A stretch of DNA of 64,000 bases from contig NZ_BOMB01000012.1 in NCBI RefSeq assembly GCF_016861975.1, positions 1 through 64,000 on the forward strand, written 5' to 3'. Each line of letters starts with the position of its first letter. Position 1 is the stretch's first letter. The translations under genes were made by a program, and so were the position numbers. Positions 42,353 to 52,300 of the stretch are shown piece by piece. Source of the DNA: Actinocatenispora rupis. GTDB lineage: Bacteria; Actinomycetota; Actinomycetes; Mycobacteriales; Micromonosporaceae. The notes under the pieces were generated by a model. That model saw only the letters and a program-made list of their open reading frames with translations. It was not told the origin of the DNA and searched no databases.

Positions 42353-43207
42353 TCAGCCCGGGTACGGCAGCCGGGTGACCAGGCACGGCCCGCCGGCGAA
42401 CAGCCCACCGTCGACGGAGAGTGCGCGACCCCCCGCGTACGAGAGCGGCTCGGTGACCTCCGCCGGATCCACCGCGAGCTGCTCCGGGATCGGACTGTGC
42501 CCGTGCACGAGCCGGCTGCCGCCCAGGATGTCGAGCAGCCGCCCGACCCGCTCCTCGCCGCCCTCGCCGCGGAAGTCGTGCCGCCGGGTCAGCTGCCGGA
42601 AGCAGTCCCACCAGCGGGTCGCGTCGTCGCCGTCCAGCTCCGCGCGCAGCGCCCGGTTCACCGACCCCACCGTGTCCCCGTACTCCAGGTACGCGAGGGT
42701 GTCGGAGTGCGCGAGCAGGTGGTTGTCGGCGAGCGCCAGCGCCGGCCGCGACCGCAGCCAGTCGGCCTGCTCGTCGGTGAGCGCCGCCAGGTCGGAGTCC
42801 CGCCCGCCGTTGAGCTGCCAGGTCGTCAGGAAGCTGCGCGCGCCGGCCGGCATGTCGATCAGCTCGTCGCCGAACTTGCGGCTGCCCAGCAGCAGGATCT
42901 CGTGGTTGCCGAGCAGCGTGTCGACCATGCCGCCCACCTCGCGGGCCTCCACGCCGAGCCGGCGCACCAGCTCGACCACGCCGACACCGTCCGGGCCGCG
43001 GTCGGTCAGGTCGCCCAGGAACCACAACCGGGTACGCCCGGCCGCCCAGTGCCCGTCGTCGTCGACCAGCGCCGCCTCCGTCAGCGCCGCCACCAGCGGC
43101 CCGGCCTGCCCGTGTACGTCACCCACCACGTACAGCGGAGGGACGTCCTGCTCGGTGGTCGCGTCGGAGTCGGCACGCGCGGAAGTGGAGATCGACACGC
43201 CGCACAT
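42353..43207 (-). CDS. Metallophosphatase, Ser/Thr phosphatase-like (PPP family)
   Basis: This 284-residue protein carries YVVGDVHGQAGPL, FLGDLTDRGPDGVGVVEL, LLGNHEILLLG and HGHSP, the GDxHG, GDxxDRG and GNHE metal motifs of PPP-type phosphatases. The catalytic set is intact. Substrates may be phosphoproteins or diadenosine tetraphosphate. The ATG at 43207 has no clear Shine-Dalgarno sequence. A 302-bp gap without a gene separates it from the XRE-TPR gene and holds that gene's operator candidates. Confidence 0.9.
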   Translation of the reverse strand: MCGVSISTSARADSDATTEQDVPPLYVVGDVHGQAGPLVAALTEAALVDDDGHWAAGRTRLWFLGDLTDRGPDGVGVVELVRRLGVEAREVGGMVDTLLGNHEILLLGSRKFGDELIDMPAGARSFLTTWQLNGGRDSDLAALTDEQADWLRSRPALALADNHLLAHSDTLAYLEYGDTVGSVNRALRAELDGDDATRWWDCFRQLTRRHDFRGEGGEERVGRLLDILGGSRLVHGHSPIPEQLAVDPAEVTEPLSYAGGRALSVDGGLFAGGPCLVTRLPYPG

Positions 43208-43322
43208 GCTAGATGCACCGCCTCGGCCGCCGTCATCATCCGACGGGTTCGGCCCGGGTTGGCCCCCGGACCGGGCGGCGTTGCACCCGAAATGCCCGAT
43301 TGCGCCGCGGCCGGGCCCGCGC

Positions 43323-43997
43323 TCAGACGCCGGCGAGTACGTCCCGGGACAGCCGGTCGGCGCGCCGCGTCGTCTCCGGCAACCGGTACGCCGGGGTCAG
43401 CCGCAACGCCAGCGCGCACGCCGCGTCCAGGCCCAGCCGGTGCCCGACCGACACGTACACCGGGCGTACGCCGTCGCGGGTGCGCAGCACCCGGCCCACC
43501 ACCTCGCCGCCGTCGGTCAGCGGCGCCCAGTCACCCCGCCGCCGCCCGGGCTCCTCGTACCGGCCGACGAAGGGGGTCTTGGCGATCCCGATCGTCGGCA
43601 GCCCGGTGAGTACGCCGAGGTGGCAGGCCAGGCCGAAGCGGCGCGGGTGCGCGAGCCCGTACCCGTCGCAGAGCAGGACGTCGGGCGTGGTGCGCAGGTC
43701 GGCCAGTGCGCCGAGCAGCGCCGGCAGCTCCCGGAACGCGAACAGCCCCGGCACGTACCCGAACGCGGCGCGCCCAACGCGCGTCGCCCGGTCCACCGGT
43801 GCCAGCGTGTCGGCGTCCAGGACGACCACCGCGGCGGCCAGCCGGTCGTCCGGACCGTACGACACGTCCAGGCCGGCGACCGTACGCAGCGGCGCGGGCA
43901 GCTCGCCCTCCCGTACCACCAGCGGGCGCAGCCGGTCCTGTACCGCCTCGGCCTCGGCGACCGTCGACGGCCACGTACCGGGGTCCGGGATGTCCAC
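43323..43997 (-). CDS. nfi: Endonuclease V
   Basis: This 224-residue nuclease cuts DNA beside deaminated bases (inosine/hypoxanthine). It has VAGLDVSYG with the catalytic Asp, LLCDGYGLAHPRRFGLACHLG with the second Asp, IGIAKTPFVG and VYVSVGHRLGLDAA, the standard nfi motifs. GTG 43997 follows TAGCCT by 6 nt and is likely leaderless. Confidence 0.93.
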   Translation of the reverse strand: MDIPDPGTWPSTVAEAEAVQDRLRPLVVREGELPAPLRTVAGLDVSYGPDDRLAAAVVVLDADTLAPVDRATRVGRAAFGYVPGLFAFRELPALLGALADLRTTPDVLLCDGYGLAHPRRFGLACHLGVLTGLPTIGIAKTPFVGRYEEPGRRRGDWAPLTDGGEVVGRVLRTRDGVRPVYVSVGHRLGLDAACALALRLTPAYRLPETTRRADRLSRDVLAGV

Positions 43998-44003
43998 GCG
44001 GGC

Positions 44004-44009
44004 AGGCTA
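44004..44009 (-). promoter_or_regulatory. Candidate -10 box (TAGCCT) of the endonuclease V gene
   Basis: TAGCCT on the minus strand ends 6 nt before GTG 43997. It lies at the very end of the upstream ABC permease gene, whose stop is at 44007. Confidence 0.5.
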
Positions 44010-45026
44010 CTCGGTGCTGCGCTCGCCCCCGACCACCCGGGACAGCGCCAGCGCGACGAGGATGACCGCGCCGTCCACCGCGTCGATCCAGTAGCTCTGC
44101 ACCTGGGCCAGCGCGAGGATGTTCTGCACCAGACCGAGCAGTACGACACCGGTCGCGGCGCCGAGCATGTTGCCGCGCCCGCCGTTCAGGCTGACGCCGC
44201 CGATGACCGCGGCGGCGAACACCGTGAAGATCAGGTTCGTACCCTGGTTGGCGGTGACCGCGACGACCCGGCCCGCCTCCATCAGGCCGCCGAGCGCGGC
44301 GAGCGCGCCGCCCACCACGAACACGCCGATCCGGATCCGGTCCACCTTGATGCCGGCGGCCCGCGCCGCCTCCCGGTTGCCGCCGATCGCGTACAGGGCG
44401 CGGCCGGTGCGGGTGTACCGCAGGTACAGGCCGGCGGCGACGAAGACGGCGGCGGCGACCCACACCGACACCGGCAGGTCCGCGAAGTAGAACGCGCCGA
44501 GCGCGATGAACGCCTTCGGCAGGTGGTAGATCGTGTGCCCCGAGACGATCCCCGTCTGTACGCCCGCCAGCAGGATGTACATGGCCAGCGTCAGGATGAA
44601 GCCGTTGATCTTCGCCTTGACGATCAGGGTGCCGTTGAACGCGCCGATCAGGCCGCCCACCACGATCCCGGCGGCGAGCCCGAGCAGCGGGTTCAGCTCC
44701 ACCCCCAGCCCGAACTGCGCGACCGGCGCGACCAGCCACGCGGCCACCATCGCCGACAGCCCGTAGTTCGACTGGAGCGACAGGTCCATGCTGCCGGTGA
44801 CCAGGATCAGCGTCTCCGCCACCACGACCACGCCGAGCGCGGACACCTGCTGACCGACGTTCGTGAAGTTGGCCAGCGTCAGGAACGAGTCGCTGACGAA
44901 CGCGCCGACCACGCACAGCACCACGATCACCGGGATCAGCGCGAACTGCTGCACCAGGCTCACCGCCGCGCCCCGCCGGCGGGTCCACCCCGCGGCGACG
45001 ACCGGTTCCAGGCTCGTGTTCGTCAC
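44007..45026 (-). CDS. Sugar ABC transporter permease (RbsC/BPD_transp_2-like)
   Basis: This 339-residue protein has about nine membrane helices, with GSMDLSLQSNYGLSAM, IGAFNGTLIVKAKINGFILTLAMY and YAIGGNREAARAAGI, the cytoplasmic coupling signature of RbsC-type permeases. GTG 45026 overlaps the ATPase stop by GTGA. It completes the binding protein, ATPase, permease importer controlled by a LacI gene. Confidence 0.93.
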   Translation of the reverse strand: MTNTSLEPVVAAGWTRRRGAAVSLVQQFALIPVIVVLCVVGAFVSDSFLTLANFTNVGQQVSALGVVVVAETLILVTGSMDLSLQSNYGLSAMVAAWLVAPVAQFGLGVELNPLLGLAAGIVVGGLIGAFNGTLIVKAKINGFILTLAMYILLAGVQTGIVSGHTIYHLPKAFIALGAFYFADLPVSVWVAAAVFVAAGLYLRYTRTGRALYAIGGNREAARAAGIKVDRIRIGVFVVGGALAALGGLMEAGRVVAVTANQGTNLIFTVFAAAVIGGVSLNGGRGNMLGAATGVVLLGLVQNILALAQVQSYWIDAVDGAVILVALALSRVVGGERSTE

Positions 45027-46816
45027 TGCGCCGCCCCTCCCTCATCGGTACCGCCGCGCGCGGCGCTGTCGCCCGTTGTGCCGCCCGCGGCACTGTCGCC
45101 CGTTGTGCCGCCCGCGGCACTGGCGCCCGTTGTGCCGCCCGCGGCACTGGCGCCGGTGGTGCCGCCCATCCCGCCGCCGCTCGCGGTACTGCCGCTCGTG
45201 GTGTCGCCGGCTGCGGTGTCGCCGCCCGTGATGCCGGTACCCGGCGGGTCGTCGTCTCGGGCGCCGAGGCCCTCGGACGCGGCGATGAGCGCCTCCCGGT
45301 CCCAGGGCGGCTCGACGAACTCGGCGAACGTACGGCCGCGGACGAGGACGACGATGCGGTTGGCGATGGCCAGGTCGGCGAGGTCGTCGGAGACGAGCAG
45401 GACGCCGGCGCCGGCCCCGCGTACCTCGTCGAGTGCGCCGAGCAGCGCGCGTTTGGAGGCGACGTCGACGCCCTGGGTGGGTGCGACGGCGACGACGACG
45501 CGCGGGTCGCGGGCGAGCGCCCGGCCGACGACGACCTTCTGCTGGTTGCCGCCGGACAGTTCGACGACGGGCTGTGCGGTACCGGCGGACACCACGCCGA
45601 GGCGTTCGGCGAGCCGGCGTGCCGCGGCCAGGTGCCGGCGCGGCGACAGCACCCCGTACCGGGTGAGGCGGTCGGTGATCGTCATGGTGATGTTGTCGCC
45701 GACCCCGAGCATCGGCACGTACCCGCGGGCGTGCCGGTCCTCGGGCACGTACCCGATGCCGTGTCGCAGCGCCACGTCCGGCCGCCCCGCCGGCAGCGGT
45801 ACGCCCGCGACCAGTACCGCGCCGGCGGTGGGCCGGACGAGCCCGGCGACCGCGTCCGCGAGCGTCGTCGTACCGGAGCCGGCGAGGCCGAGGACGCCGA
45901 CGCACTCGCCGGGGCGTACGACGAGGGAGACGTCGGTGAGGCTGCCGCGGGCGTCGGCGGCGGTCAGGTGCCGGACGGCGAGCACCGGGGCGGCGTCCGG
46001 GTCCGGGGTGGGTGCCGCGTCGATGGTGGTGGTGCCGGCGAGCGGGTCCTCCGGGCCGACCATCGCGGTCACCAGCTCGTCCTGCCCGATGCCGCCGACC
46101 GCCCCGGTACGGACGTGCCGGCCGTCGCGCAGCACCGTCACCCGGTCGCAGATCTCGTACACCTCCTCCAGGTGGTGGGAGATGTAGAGGATGCCGACGC
46201 CCTGCGCGAGCAGCGGGCGCAGCCGGCCGAACAGCCGCCGTACGCCGGCGCGTTCCAGGGCGGCGGTCGGTTCGTCGAGGATCAGGCAGCGGGTGCCGGT
46301 GGACAGCGCGCGGGCGATCTCCACGATCTGCCGCTGCTCCACCGAGATCGCCCCGGCCGGCGCGGTCACGTCGACGTCGACGCCCCACTCCCGCAGCACC
46401 TCCGCCGCCCCGGTACGCATCGCCGACCAGTGCAGCGGTCCCGGCAGCACCCGGCCGAGCCCGGTACGGCGCGGCTGCCGGTCGAGGTACATGTTCTCGG
46501 CGACCGTCAGCGTCGGTACCAGCATCGAGTGCTGGTGGACGGTGGCCACCCGGCGGCGCCACGCGGCCGGGTCGCCGACCGGGGGCGCCGGTTCGCCGCC
46601 GAGGCGTACGACGCCGGTGTCGGGGCGGCGCAGGCCGGACAGGATCGACACGACGGTCGACTTGCCGGCGCCGTTGCGCCCGACCAGGCCCAGGCACTCG
46701 CCGGGCTGGATCGCGAGGCTCACGTCGGTCAGCGCGCGGGTGTGCCCGAAGCTCTGCGACAGCCCCACACCCTCGATCACGTACGGCGGCGCCGGCCGCC
46801 CCGGGTCACCACTCAC
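45023..46816 (-). CDS. Sugar ABC transporter ATP-binding protein (RbsA-like) with repeat tail
   Basis: This 597-residue protein has two ATPase domains. Domain 1 has GRNGAGKST and SVEQRQIVEIARALSTGTRCLILDEPTAAL; domain 2 has GLAGSGTTTL (Walker A lysine replaced by Thr) and ELSGGNQQKVVVGRALARDPRVVV, a usual asymmetry of this type. The C terminus (about 535-597) is a Gly/Thr/Ala tail, partly nine-residue AAGGTTGxS units, absent from typical RbsA proteins. GTGA overlap with the permease gene. Confidence 0.9.
   Translation of the reverse strand: MSGDPGRPAPPYVIEGVGLSQSFGHTRALTDVSLAIQPGECLGLVGRNGAGKSTVVSILSGLRRPDTGVVRLGGEPAPPVGDPAAWRRRVATVHQHSMLVPTLTVAENMYLDRQPRRTGLGRVLPGPLHWSAMRTGAAEVLREWGVDVDVTAPAGAISVEQRQIVEIARALSTGTRCLILDEPTAALERAGVRRLFGRLRPLLAQGVGILYISHHLEEVYEICDRVTVLRDGRHVRTGAVGGIGQDELVTAMVGPEDPLAGTTTIDAAPTPDPDAAPVLAVRHLTAADARGSLTDVSLVVRPGECVGVLGLAGSGTTTLADAVAGLVRPTAGAVLVAGVPLPAGRPDVALRHGIGYVPEDRHARGYVPMLGVGDNITMTITDRLTRYGVLSPRRHLAAARRLAERLGVVSAGTAQPVVELSGGNQQKVVVGRALARDPRVVVAVAPTQGVDVASKRALLGALDEVRGAGAGVLLVSDDLADLAIANRIVVLVRGRTFAEFVEPPWDREALIAASEGLGARDDDPPGTGITGGDTAAGDTTSGSTASGGGMGGTTGASAAGGTTGASAAGGTTGDSAAGGTTGDSAARGGTDEGGAAQ
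45063..45170. repeat. Four 27-bp tandem repeats at the 3' end of the ATPase gene
   Basis: GCCCGTTGTGCCGCCCGCG recurs every 27 bp; units start at 45063, 45090, 45117 and 45144, the last more divergent. They encode nine-residue AAGGTTGxS repeats in the C-terminal tail. Confidence 0.88.
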
Positions 46817-46842
46817 CGCGCCTCCCGCTCAGGACAGGTCGT

Positions 46843-46867
46843 GGATCCGTTGCGCGGCAACGGATCC
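46843..46867 (-). terminator. Intra-operon hairpin between binding-protein and ATPase genes
   Basis: GGATCCGTTGC and GCAACGGATCC form a perfect 11-bp stem with loop GCG, 5 bp after the binding-protein stop. Such hairpins commonly let the binding protein be made in excess of the transporter. Confidence 0.75.
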
Positions 46868-46872
46868 CGGTG

Positions 46873-47937
46873 TCAGCTGCCGGCCTGGTTGCCCCACAGG
46901 TGCGGGTCGTCGACGTTGTCCTTCGTGACCAGCGGCGCCTTGATCGGGTCCTCCAGGTTCTTCGCCACCGTCACCAGCGGGCCGGCGCCGGACGCCGCCT
47001 GCTGCCCCTTCGCGTACGTCTTCCCGCTCAGCGCGTCCCGCGCGTACTTCACCGCGAACTGCGCGTACAGGTTGGCGGGTTGGGAGATCGTGGCGTCGAG
47101 CGTGCCGTCCTTGACGTCCTTCATCTCGAACGGGACACCGTCGTTGCTGACCAGGATGACGTGCTTCGCCGACCCGACCGTGGTGAACTTCCCGGCGCTG
47201 CGCTCCGCCTGGATGATGCCCGACACCGGGCCTGACCACTGCGTGTAGATCCCGACCAGATCCTTGTACGTGGACATCGCGGTGGACGCGGCCGTCGTCG
47301 CCGTCGGCGTGTCCCACTTCGTCGGGTACTTGACCACCTTCAGCTTCGGGTACTTCCGCTTCATGCACCCCTCGAACGCGGTCGACCGGTCGCGGCCGTT
47401 CAGCGACGACAGGTCACCCTGGAGTTCGGCGACGGTACCGGACTTCGCGTGGCCGCCGATGTAGTCGCACGCCTCCCGGCCGTACAGCTCGTTGTCGGCG
47501 CGCACGATCATGTACACGTCGCCCGCGCTCGGCGCCACGTCCACCGAGACGACCGGGATCCCCTTGCTCTTGGCGTAGTCCAGCGCCGGCGCGATCGCCG
47601 CCGAGTCGACCGGGTTCACCACCAGCGCCTGCGCGCCCTGCGCGATCAACGTACGGATGTCGCTGATCTGCTTGCCCGAGTCGTTGTTCGCCACCAGCGG
47701 CCCGATCAGCTTCGCGTGGTACTTCCCCGCGAACTGCTTCTCGTAGGAGATGTACGACGTCCAGAAGTCCGTGTTGTTGAAGGTGAGCGAGACACCCAGC
47801 TTGAACGTCTCGCCCGCACCCAGCTTCGCGGCCTTGCCGCCGGCCGAGCCGCCCGGCCCGGACTCCGAGCACGCCGCCGCCCCGGCCACGAGTACCACCG
47901 CCACGACCGCCCCGGCGATCCGCCGCGCCATGCTCAC
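46873..47937 (-). CDS. Sugar ABC transporter substrate-binding lipoprotein
   Basis: This 354-residue protein has a lipoprotein signal (VLVAGAAAC lipobox) and a periplasmic-binding-protein fold (FKLGVSLTFNNTDFWTSYISYEKQF, DSGKQISDIRTLIAQGAQALVVNPVDSAAIAPAL, GIPVVSVDV), as in ribose/xylose-type binding proteins. GTG 47937 has AAGGGG 9 nt upstream; ATG 47931 and TTG 47946 are alternatives. It is the first importer gene, preceded by LacI-box candidates. The sugar is unknown. Confidence 0.92.
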   Translation of the reverse strand: MSMARRIAGAVVAVVLVAGAAACSESGPGGSAGGKAAKLGAGETFKLGVSLTFNNTDFWTSYISYEKQFAGKYHAKLIGPLVANNDSGKQISDIRTLIAQGAQALVVNPVDSAAIAPALDYAKSKGIPVVSVDVAPSAGDVYMIVRADNELYGREACDYIGGHAKSGTVAELQGDLSSLNGRDRSTAFEGCMKRKYPKLKVVKYPTKWDTPTATTAASTAMSTYKDLVGIYTQWSGPVSGIIQAERSAGKFTTVGSAKHVILVSNDGVPFEMKDVKDGTLDATISQPANLYAQFAVKYARDALSGKTYAKGQQAASGAGPLVTVAKNLEDPIKAPLVTKDNVDDPHLWGNQAGS

Positions 47938-47949
47938 GCGAATCAACCC

Positions 47950-48017
47950 CTTCGACCCGATCGGTGTCGAAGCAGGACCCTAACCACGCATTCATCCGAT
48001 GACAAGACCCGATCGGT
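47950..48017. promoter_or_regulatory. LacI-type operator candidates (GACCCGATCGGT, two copies)
   Basis: GACCCGATCGGT occurs at 47954-47965 and 48006-48017, 52 bp apart (about five helical turns). The first copy is flanked by CTTCGAC and GTCGAAG, perfect 7-bp arms of a 23-bp element. Both lie between the LacI-family gene and the importer. Confidence 0.65.
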
Positions 48018-48176
48018 CCGCTCCGCCCCGGCCTGTCCCCCGATCCGACCACCGCAGATCCGATGTCACCCGGTACTCCCCGGCCAACGTCGCGGGCGCG
48101 GCGGCGCGGCCCGGATCCGCGGGCGCGGCGGAAACGTCGGCGGTCCGGTCCGGTTGCGTAGTAAGGAGATCCGGGG

Positions 48177-49184
48177 TCAGCGTTCGCCGGAGCCGCGGGG
48201 TACGAGCTTGGTCGGCAGCACCACCGTACGGGCCGGCGTGTGGTCGCCGGCGAGCCGCGCCACGACCATCTCGGCGGCGATCCGGCCCATCTCCTCGGGT
48301 TCGTTGCCGACGACGGTGATGCCGAGGACGTCGGCGAGGTCGAAGTCGTCGAAGCCGACGAGTGCCGGCGGGTCGGCCCGGTCGGCGAGCGCCCGCAGCG
48401 CGCCAGCCGTGTTGACGTTGTTGGTGGTGAACAGCGCCGTCGGCGGCGGGTCCACCGCCAGCAGCTCCGCCGTACTCCGGGTCGCGGTGGCGGCGTCGTG
48501 CGAGTCGGCCCGGACGTACCGCTGCCAGAAGGTGATGCCCGCGTCGCTCATGGCGTCGGCGAAGCCGGCCATCCGTTCGCGGTGGGTGGACAGCCGGGAC
48601 AGGTCGCCGACGAGGCCGATGCGCCGGTGCCCGCCGGCCAGCAGGTGCGCGACGGCGGCGCGGGCGCCGGCCCGGTTGTCGACCAGTACGGTGTCGGCGT
48701 CCAGGTTCACGGGCGGTCGGTCGAGGAACACCACCGGGGTACGGCCGCGCTCCGCCGCCAGGTATCCGTGGTCGGCGGCGCTCGGTACCAGCAGCAGCGC
48801 GCGGACCCGGCGTTCCAGCAGTTCCTCGACCAGGGAGCGTTCCTGCTCGGCGTCCTCGTCCGTACTCGCGGTCACCAGTTGCAGCCCACCGGCGCGCAGT
48901 ACGCGTTCCGCGCCGCGGGCGATGCGCGAGTAGAACGGGTTGGCCAGGTCGGAGATGATCAGGCCGACCGAGGTGGAGGTGGCGCCGGACCGCAGCTCGC
49001 GGGCGATGCGGTTGAGCCGGAAGCCGAGCCGGTCCGCGGCCTGGCGTACCCGGGCGGCGGTGGCCTCGGTGACGTGCGGGTGGCCGTTGAGCACCCGGGA
49101 CGCGGTCTTGAGGCTCACCCCGGCCTCGGCCGCGACCTGGCGCAGCGTCGGCCGCCCGGCTGCCACGTCCCGTGCACCGTCCAT
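48177..49184 (-). CDS. LacI-family transcriptional regulator
   Basis: In this 335-residue protein residues about 10-60 form the LacI helix-turn-helix and hinge (RPTLRQVAAEAGVSLKTASRVLNGHPHVTEATAARVRQAADRLGF), and the rest is the sugar-binding core (VGLIISDLANPFYSRIARGAE, VVFLDRPP, VLVDNRAGARAAVAHLLAGGHRRIGLVGD). It sits directly upstream of the sugar importer on the same strand and most likely represses it. ATG 49184 has GAAGGGTGGACG. Confidence 0.93.
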   Translation of the reverse strand: MDGARDVAAGRPTLRQVAAEAGVSLKTASRVLNGHPHVTEATAARVRQAADRLGFRLNRIARELRSGATSTSVGLIISDLANPFYSRIARGAERVLRAGGLQLVTASTDEDAEQERSLVEELLERRVRALLLVPSAADHGYLAAERGRTPVVFLDRPPVNLDADTVLVDNRAGARAAVAHLLAGGHRRIGLVGDLSRLSTHRERMAGFADAMSDAGITFWQRYVRADSHDAATATRSTAELLAVDPPPTALFTTNNVNTAGALRALADRADPPALVGFDDFDLADVLGITVVGNEPEEMGRIAAEMVVARLAGDHTPARTVVLPTKLVPRGSGER

Positions 49185-49263
49185 CGTCCACCCTTCGCCC
49201 GGCGCGTCCTCGTACGAGCAAGCAGCGTAACGGCCGGTGCGTTTCGGGCGGATCACCCGCCGG

Positions 49264-49299
49264 CGCCGCACCGGTACCCGGCCGGGTACCGGTGCGGCG
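49264..49299 (-). terminator. Terminator hairpin after ileS, 18-bp perfect palindrome
   Basis: CGCCGCACCGGTACCCGG and its complement are adjacent 18-bp arms with no spacer, 5 bp beyond the ileS stop. The tip must open, leaving a stem of about 16 bp. No U-tract. Confidence 0.8.
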
Positions 49300-49304
49300 G
49301 CGGG

Positions 49305-52300
49305 TCAGGCGCGGCGGAGGGCGAAGCGGAGGCCGAGACCCTCGTCCGTGACGGTGTCGCCGGCCGGCTCGCCGCGGGCGAAGTCGACGGCGAGCACCTC
49401 GTCGGCGACCAGCGCCGCGTGCTCGGACAGCGCCGCCGCGGTGTCGGGATCCGTTGCCTCCCAACGCAACGCGATCCGGTCGGCGACGTCCAGGCCGGCC
49501 GACTTGCGGGCCTCCTGGATCAGCCGGATGGCCTCGCGGGCGAGCCCGGCGCGGCGCAGTTCGGGGGTGATGGCGAGGTCGAGCGCGACGGTGGCGCCGC
49601 CCTCGGACGCGACGGCCCAGCCCTCCCGCGGCGTCTCGGTGACGATCACCTCGTCCGCGGACAGCGACACGGTCTCGCCGTCCACCTCGACCGTGGCCTC
49701 CCCGGTACGCAGCGCCGCGGACAGCGCCGCCGCGTCCGCCGCGGCGATGGCCTTCGCGACCGGCTGCGTACCCTTGCCGAACCGCTTGCCGAGGGCCCGG
49801 AAGTTCGCCTTGGCGGTGGTGTCCACGAGCGAGCCGCCGACCTCGGCGAGCGCGCCCAGCTCGGTGACGTTCAGCTCGGCGCAGACCTCGGCGCGCAGTT
49901 CGGCGGGCAGGTCCGCGAAGCCGGCCGCGGCGACGAGCGCGCGGGACAGCGGCTGCCGGGTCTTGACCTTCGAGTCGGCGCGGGCCGAGCGGCCCAGCTC
50001 GACGAGCCGGCGGGCCAGGTCCATCTGGGCGGACAGCGCCGGGTCGATCAGCGACTCGTCGGCGACCGGCCAGGACGCCAGGTGCACCGACTCCGGCGCG
50101 CCCGGGGTGACCGGCCGGACGAGGTCCTGCCAGACCCGTTCGGTGATGAACGGAACGATCGGCGCCAGCAGCCGCGTCACCGTCTCGATCGCCTCGTGCA
50201 GGGTGGCGAGCGCGGCGGCGTCACCGCGCCAGGCGCGCCGCCGCGAGCGCCGCACGTACCAGTTGGAGAGGTCGTCGACGAAGGCGGACAGCAGCCGGCC
50301 GGCGCGCTGGGTGTCGAACGCCTCCAGCGCCGCGTCGACCTCGCGTACCAGGACGTTCAGTTCGGACAGCAGCCAGCGGTCGAGCGCGGACCGCTGCGCC
50401 GGGGCGGGGTCGCCGGCCGACGCACTCTCCGCCGCGGAGGCCGTAGAGGTCGCGGCGGAGGGGGACCAGTCGGCGAGCCGCGCGTACAGGGACTGGAAGG
50501 AGACGGTGTTCCAGTACGTCATCAGCGTCTTGCGGACGACCTCCTGGATGGTGCCGTGCCCGACGCGCCGCGCCGCCCACGGCGACCCGCCGGCCGCCAT
50601 GAACCAGCGGACCGCGTCGGCGCCGTGCCGCTCCATCAGGTCGATCGGGTCGAGGATGTTGCCCAGGTGCTTCGACATCTTCCGGCCGTCCTCGGCCAGG
50701 ATGTGCCCGAGACACACCACGTTCTCGTACGAGGAGCGGTCGAAGACGAGCGTGCCGACCGCCATCAGGGTGTAGAACCAGCCGCGGGTCTGGTCGATCG
50801 CCTCGCAGATGAACTGCGCCGGGTACGTGCGCTCGAACACCTCCGCGTTGCGGTGCGGGTAGCCCCACTGCGCGAACGGCATCGAGCCCGAGTCGTACCA
50901 GGCGTCGATGACCTCGGGTACGCGCCGGGCCTCGCCGCCGCACTGCGGGCAGGCGAGCGTCACCTCGTCGATGTACGGCCGGTGCGGGTCGAGGCCGGAC
51001 AGGTCGCGGCCGGCCAGCTCCGCCAGTTCGGTCAGCGAGCCGACACAGGTCAGGTGCGCCTCGTCGGCGGTACAGCGCCAGATCGGCAGCGGCGTGCCCC
51101 AGTACCGGTTGCGGGACAGCGCCCAGTCGACGTTGTTGTTCAGCCAGTCGCCGTACCGGCCGTGCTTGACGGTCTCCGGGTGCCAGGTGGTGCGCTCGTT
51201 CTCGCGCAGCAGCGCGTCCTTGACCGCGGTGGTCCGGATGTACCAGGACGGCTGCGCGTAGTACAGCAGGGCGGTGTGGCAGCGCCAGCAGTGCGGGTAC
51301 GAGTGCTCGTACGGCAGGTGCCGGAACAGCAGGCCGCGCGTTTCGAGGTCGGCGACGAGCGCGTCGTCGGCGGTCTTGAAGAACACGCCGCCGACCAGCG
51401 GCAGGTCCGCGTCGAACGTGCCGTCCGGGCGCACCGGGTTCACCACCGGCAGCCCGTACGCCCGGCAGGTGGCGAGGTCGTCCTCACCGAACGCCGGCGA
51501 CTGGTGCACCAGGCCGGTGCCGTCCTCGGTCGTCACGTACTCCGCGTTCACGACGAAGTGCGCGTCCGGGATGTCCACCAGAGCGAACGGCCGGGAGTAC
51601 GTCCAGCGCTCCATCTCGGCGCCGGTGAACCGCTCGCCGGTGAGCGTCCAGCCCTCCCCCAGCACCGCCGACACCAGCGGCTCGGCGACCACCAGCCGCT
51701 CGCTGCCGTCCGTGGCCACCACGTACTCGACGGTCGGGTGGGCGGCGACCGCGGTGTTCGACACCAACGTCCACGGCGTCGTCGTCCACACCAGCAGGCT
51801 CGCGGTGCCGGCCAGCGGGCCGGACGTGAGCGGGAACCGCACGTACACCGACGGGTCGACGACCGTCTCGTACCCCTGGGCAAGCTCGTGGTCGGACAGC
51901 CCGGTGCCGCACCGCGGGCACCACGGCGCCACCCGGAACGACTGCGTCAGCAGGCCCCTGTCGAAGATCTGCTTCAGCGACCACCACACCGACTCGATGT
52001 ACTCCGGGTCCATCGTCCGGTACGGATCGGACATGTCCGTCCAGTAGCCCATCCGGTCGGTGAGGGTCTGGAACGCGTCCACGTGCCGCAGTACCGACTC
52101 GCGGCAGCGCGCGTTGAACTCGGCGACCCCGTACGCCTCGATGTCGGGCTTGCCGCGGAACCCCAGCTCCTTCTCCACGGCCAGCTCCACCGGCAGGCCG
52201 TGGCAGTCCCAGCCGGCCTTGCGCCCGACGTGGAACCCCTTCATGGTCTTGAACCGCGGGAACACGTCCTTGAAGACGCGGGCCTCGATGTGGTGCGCGC

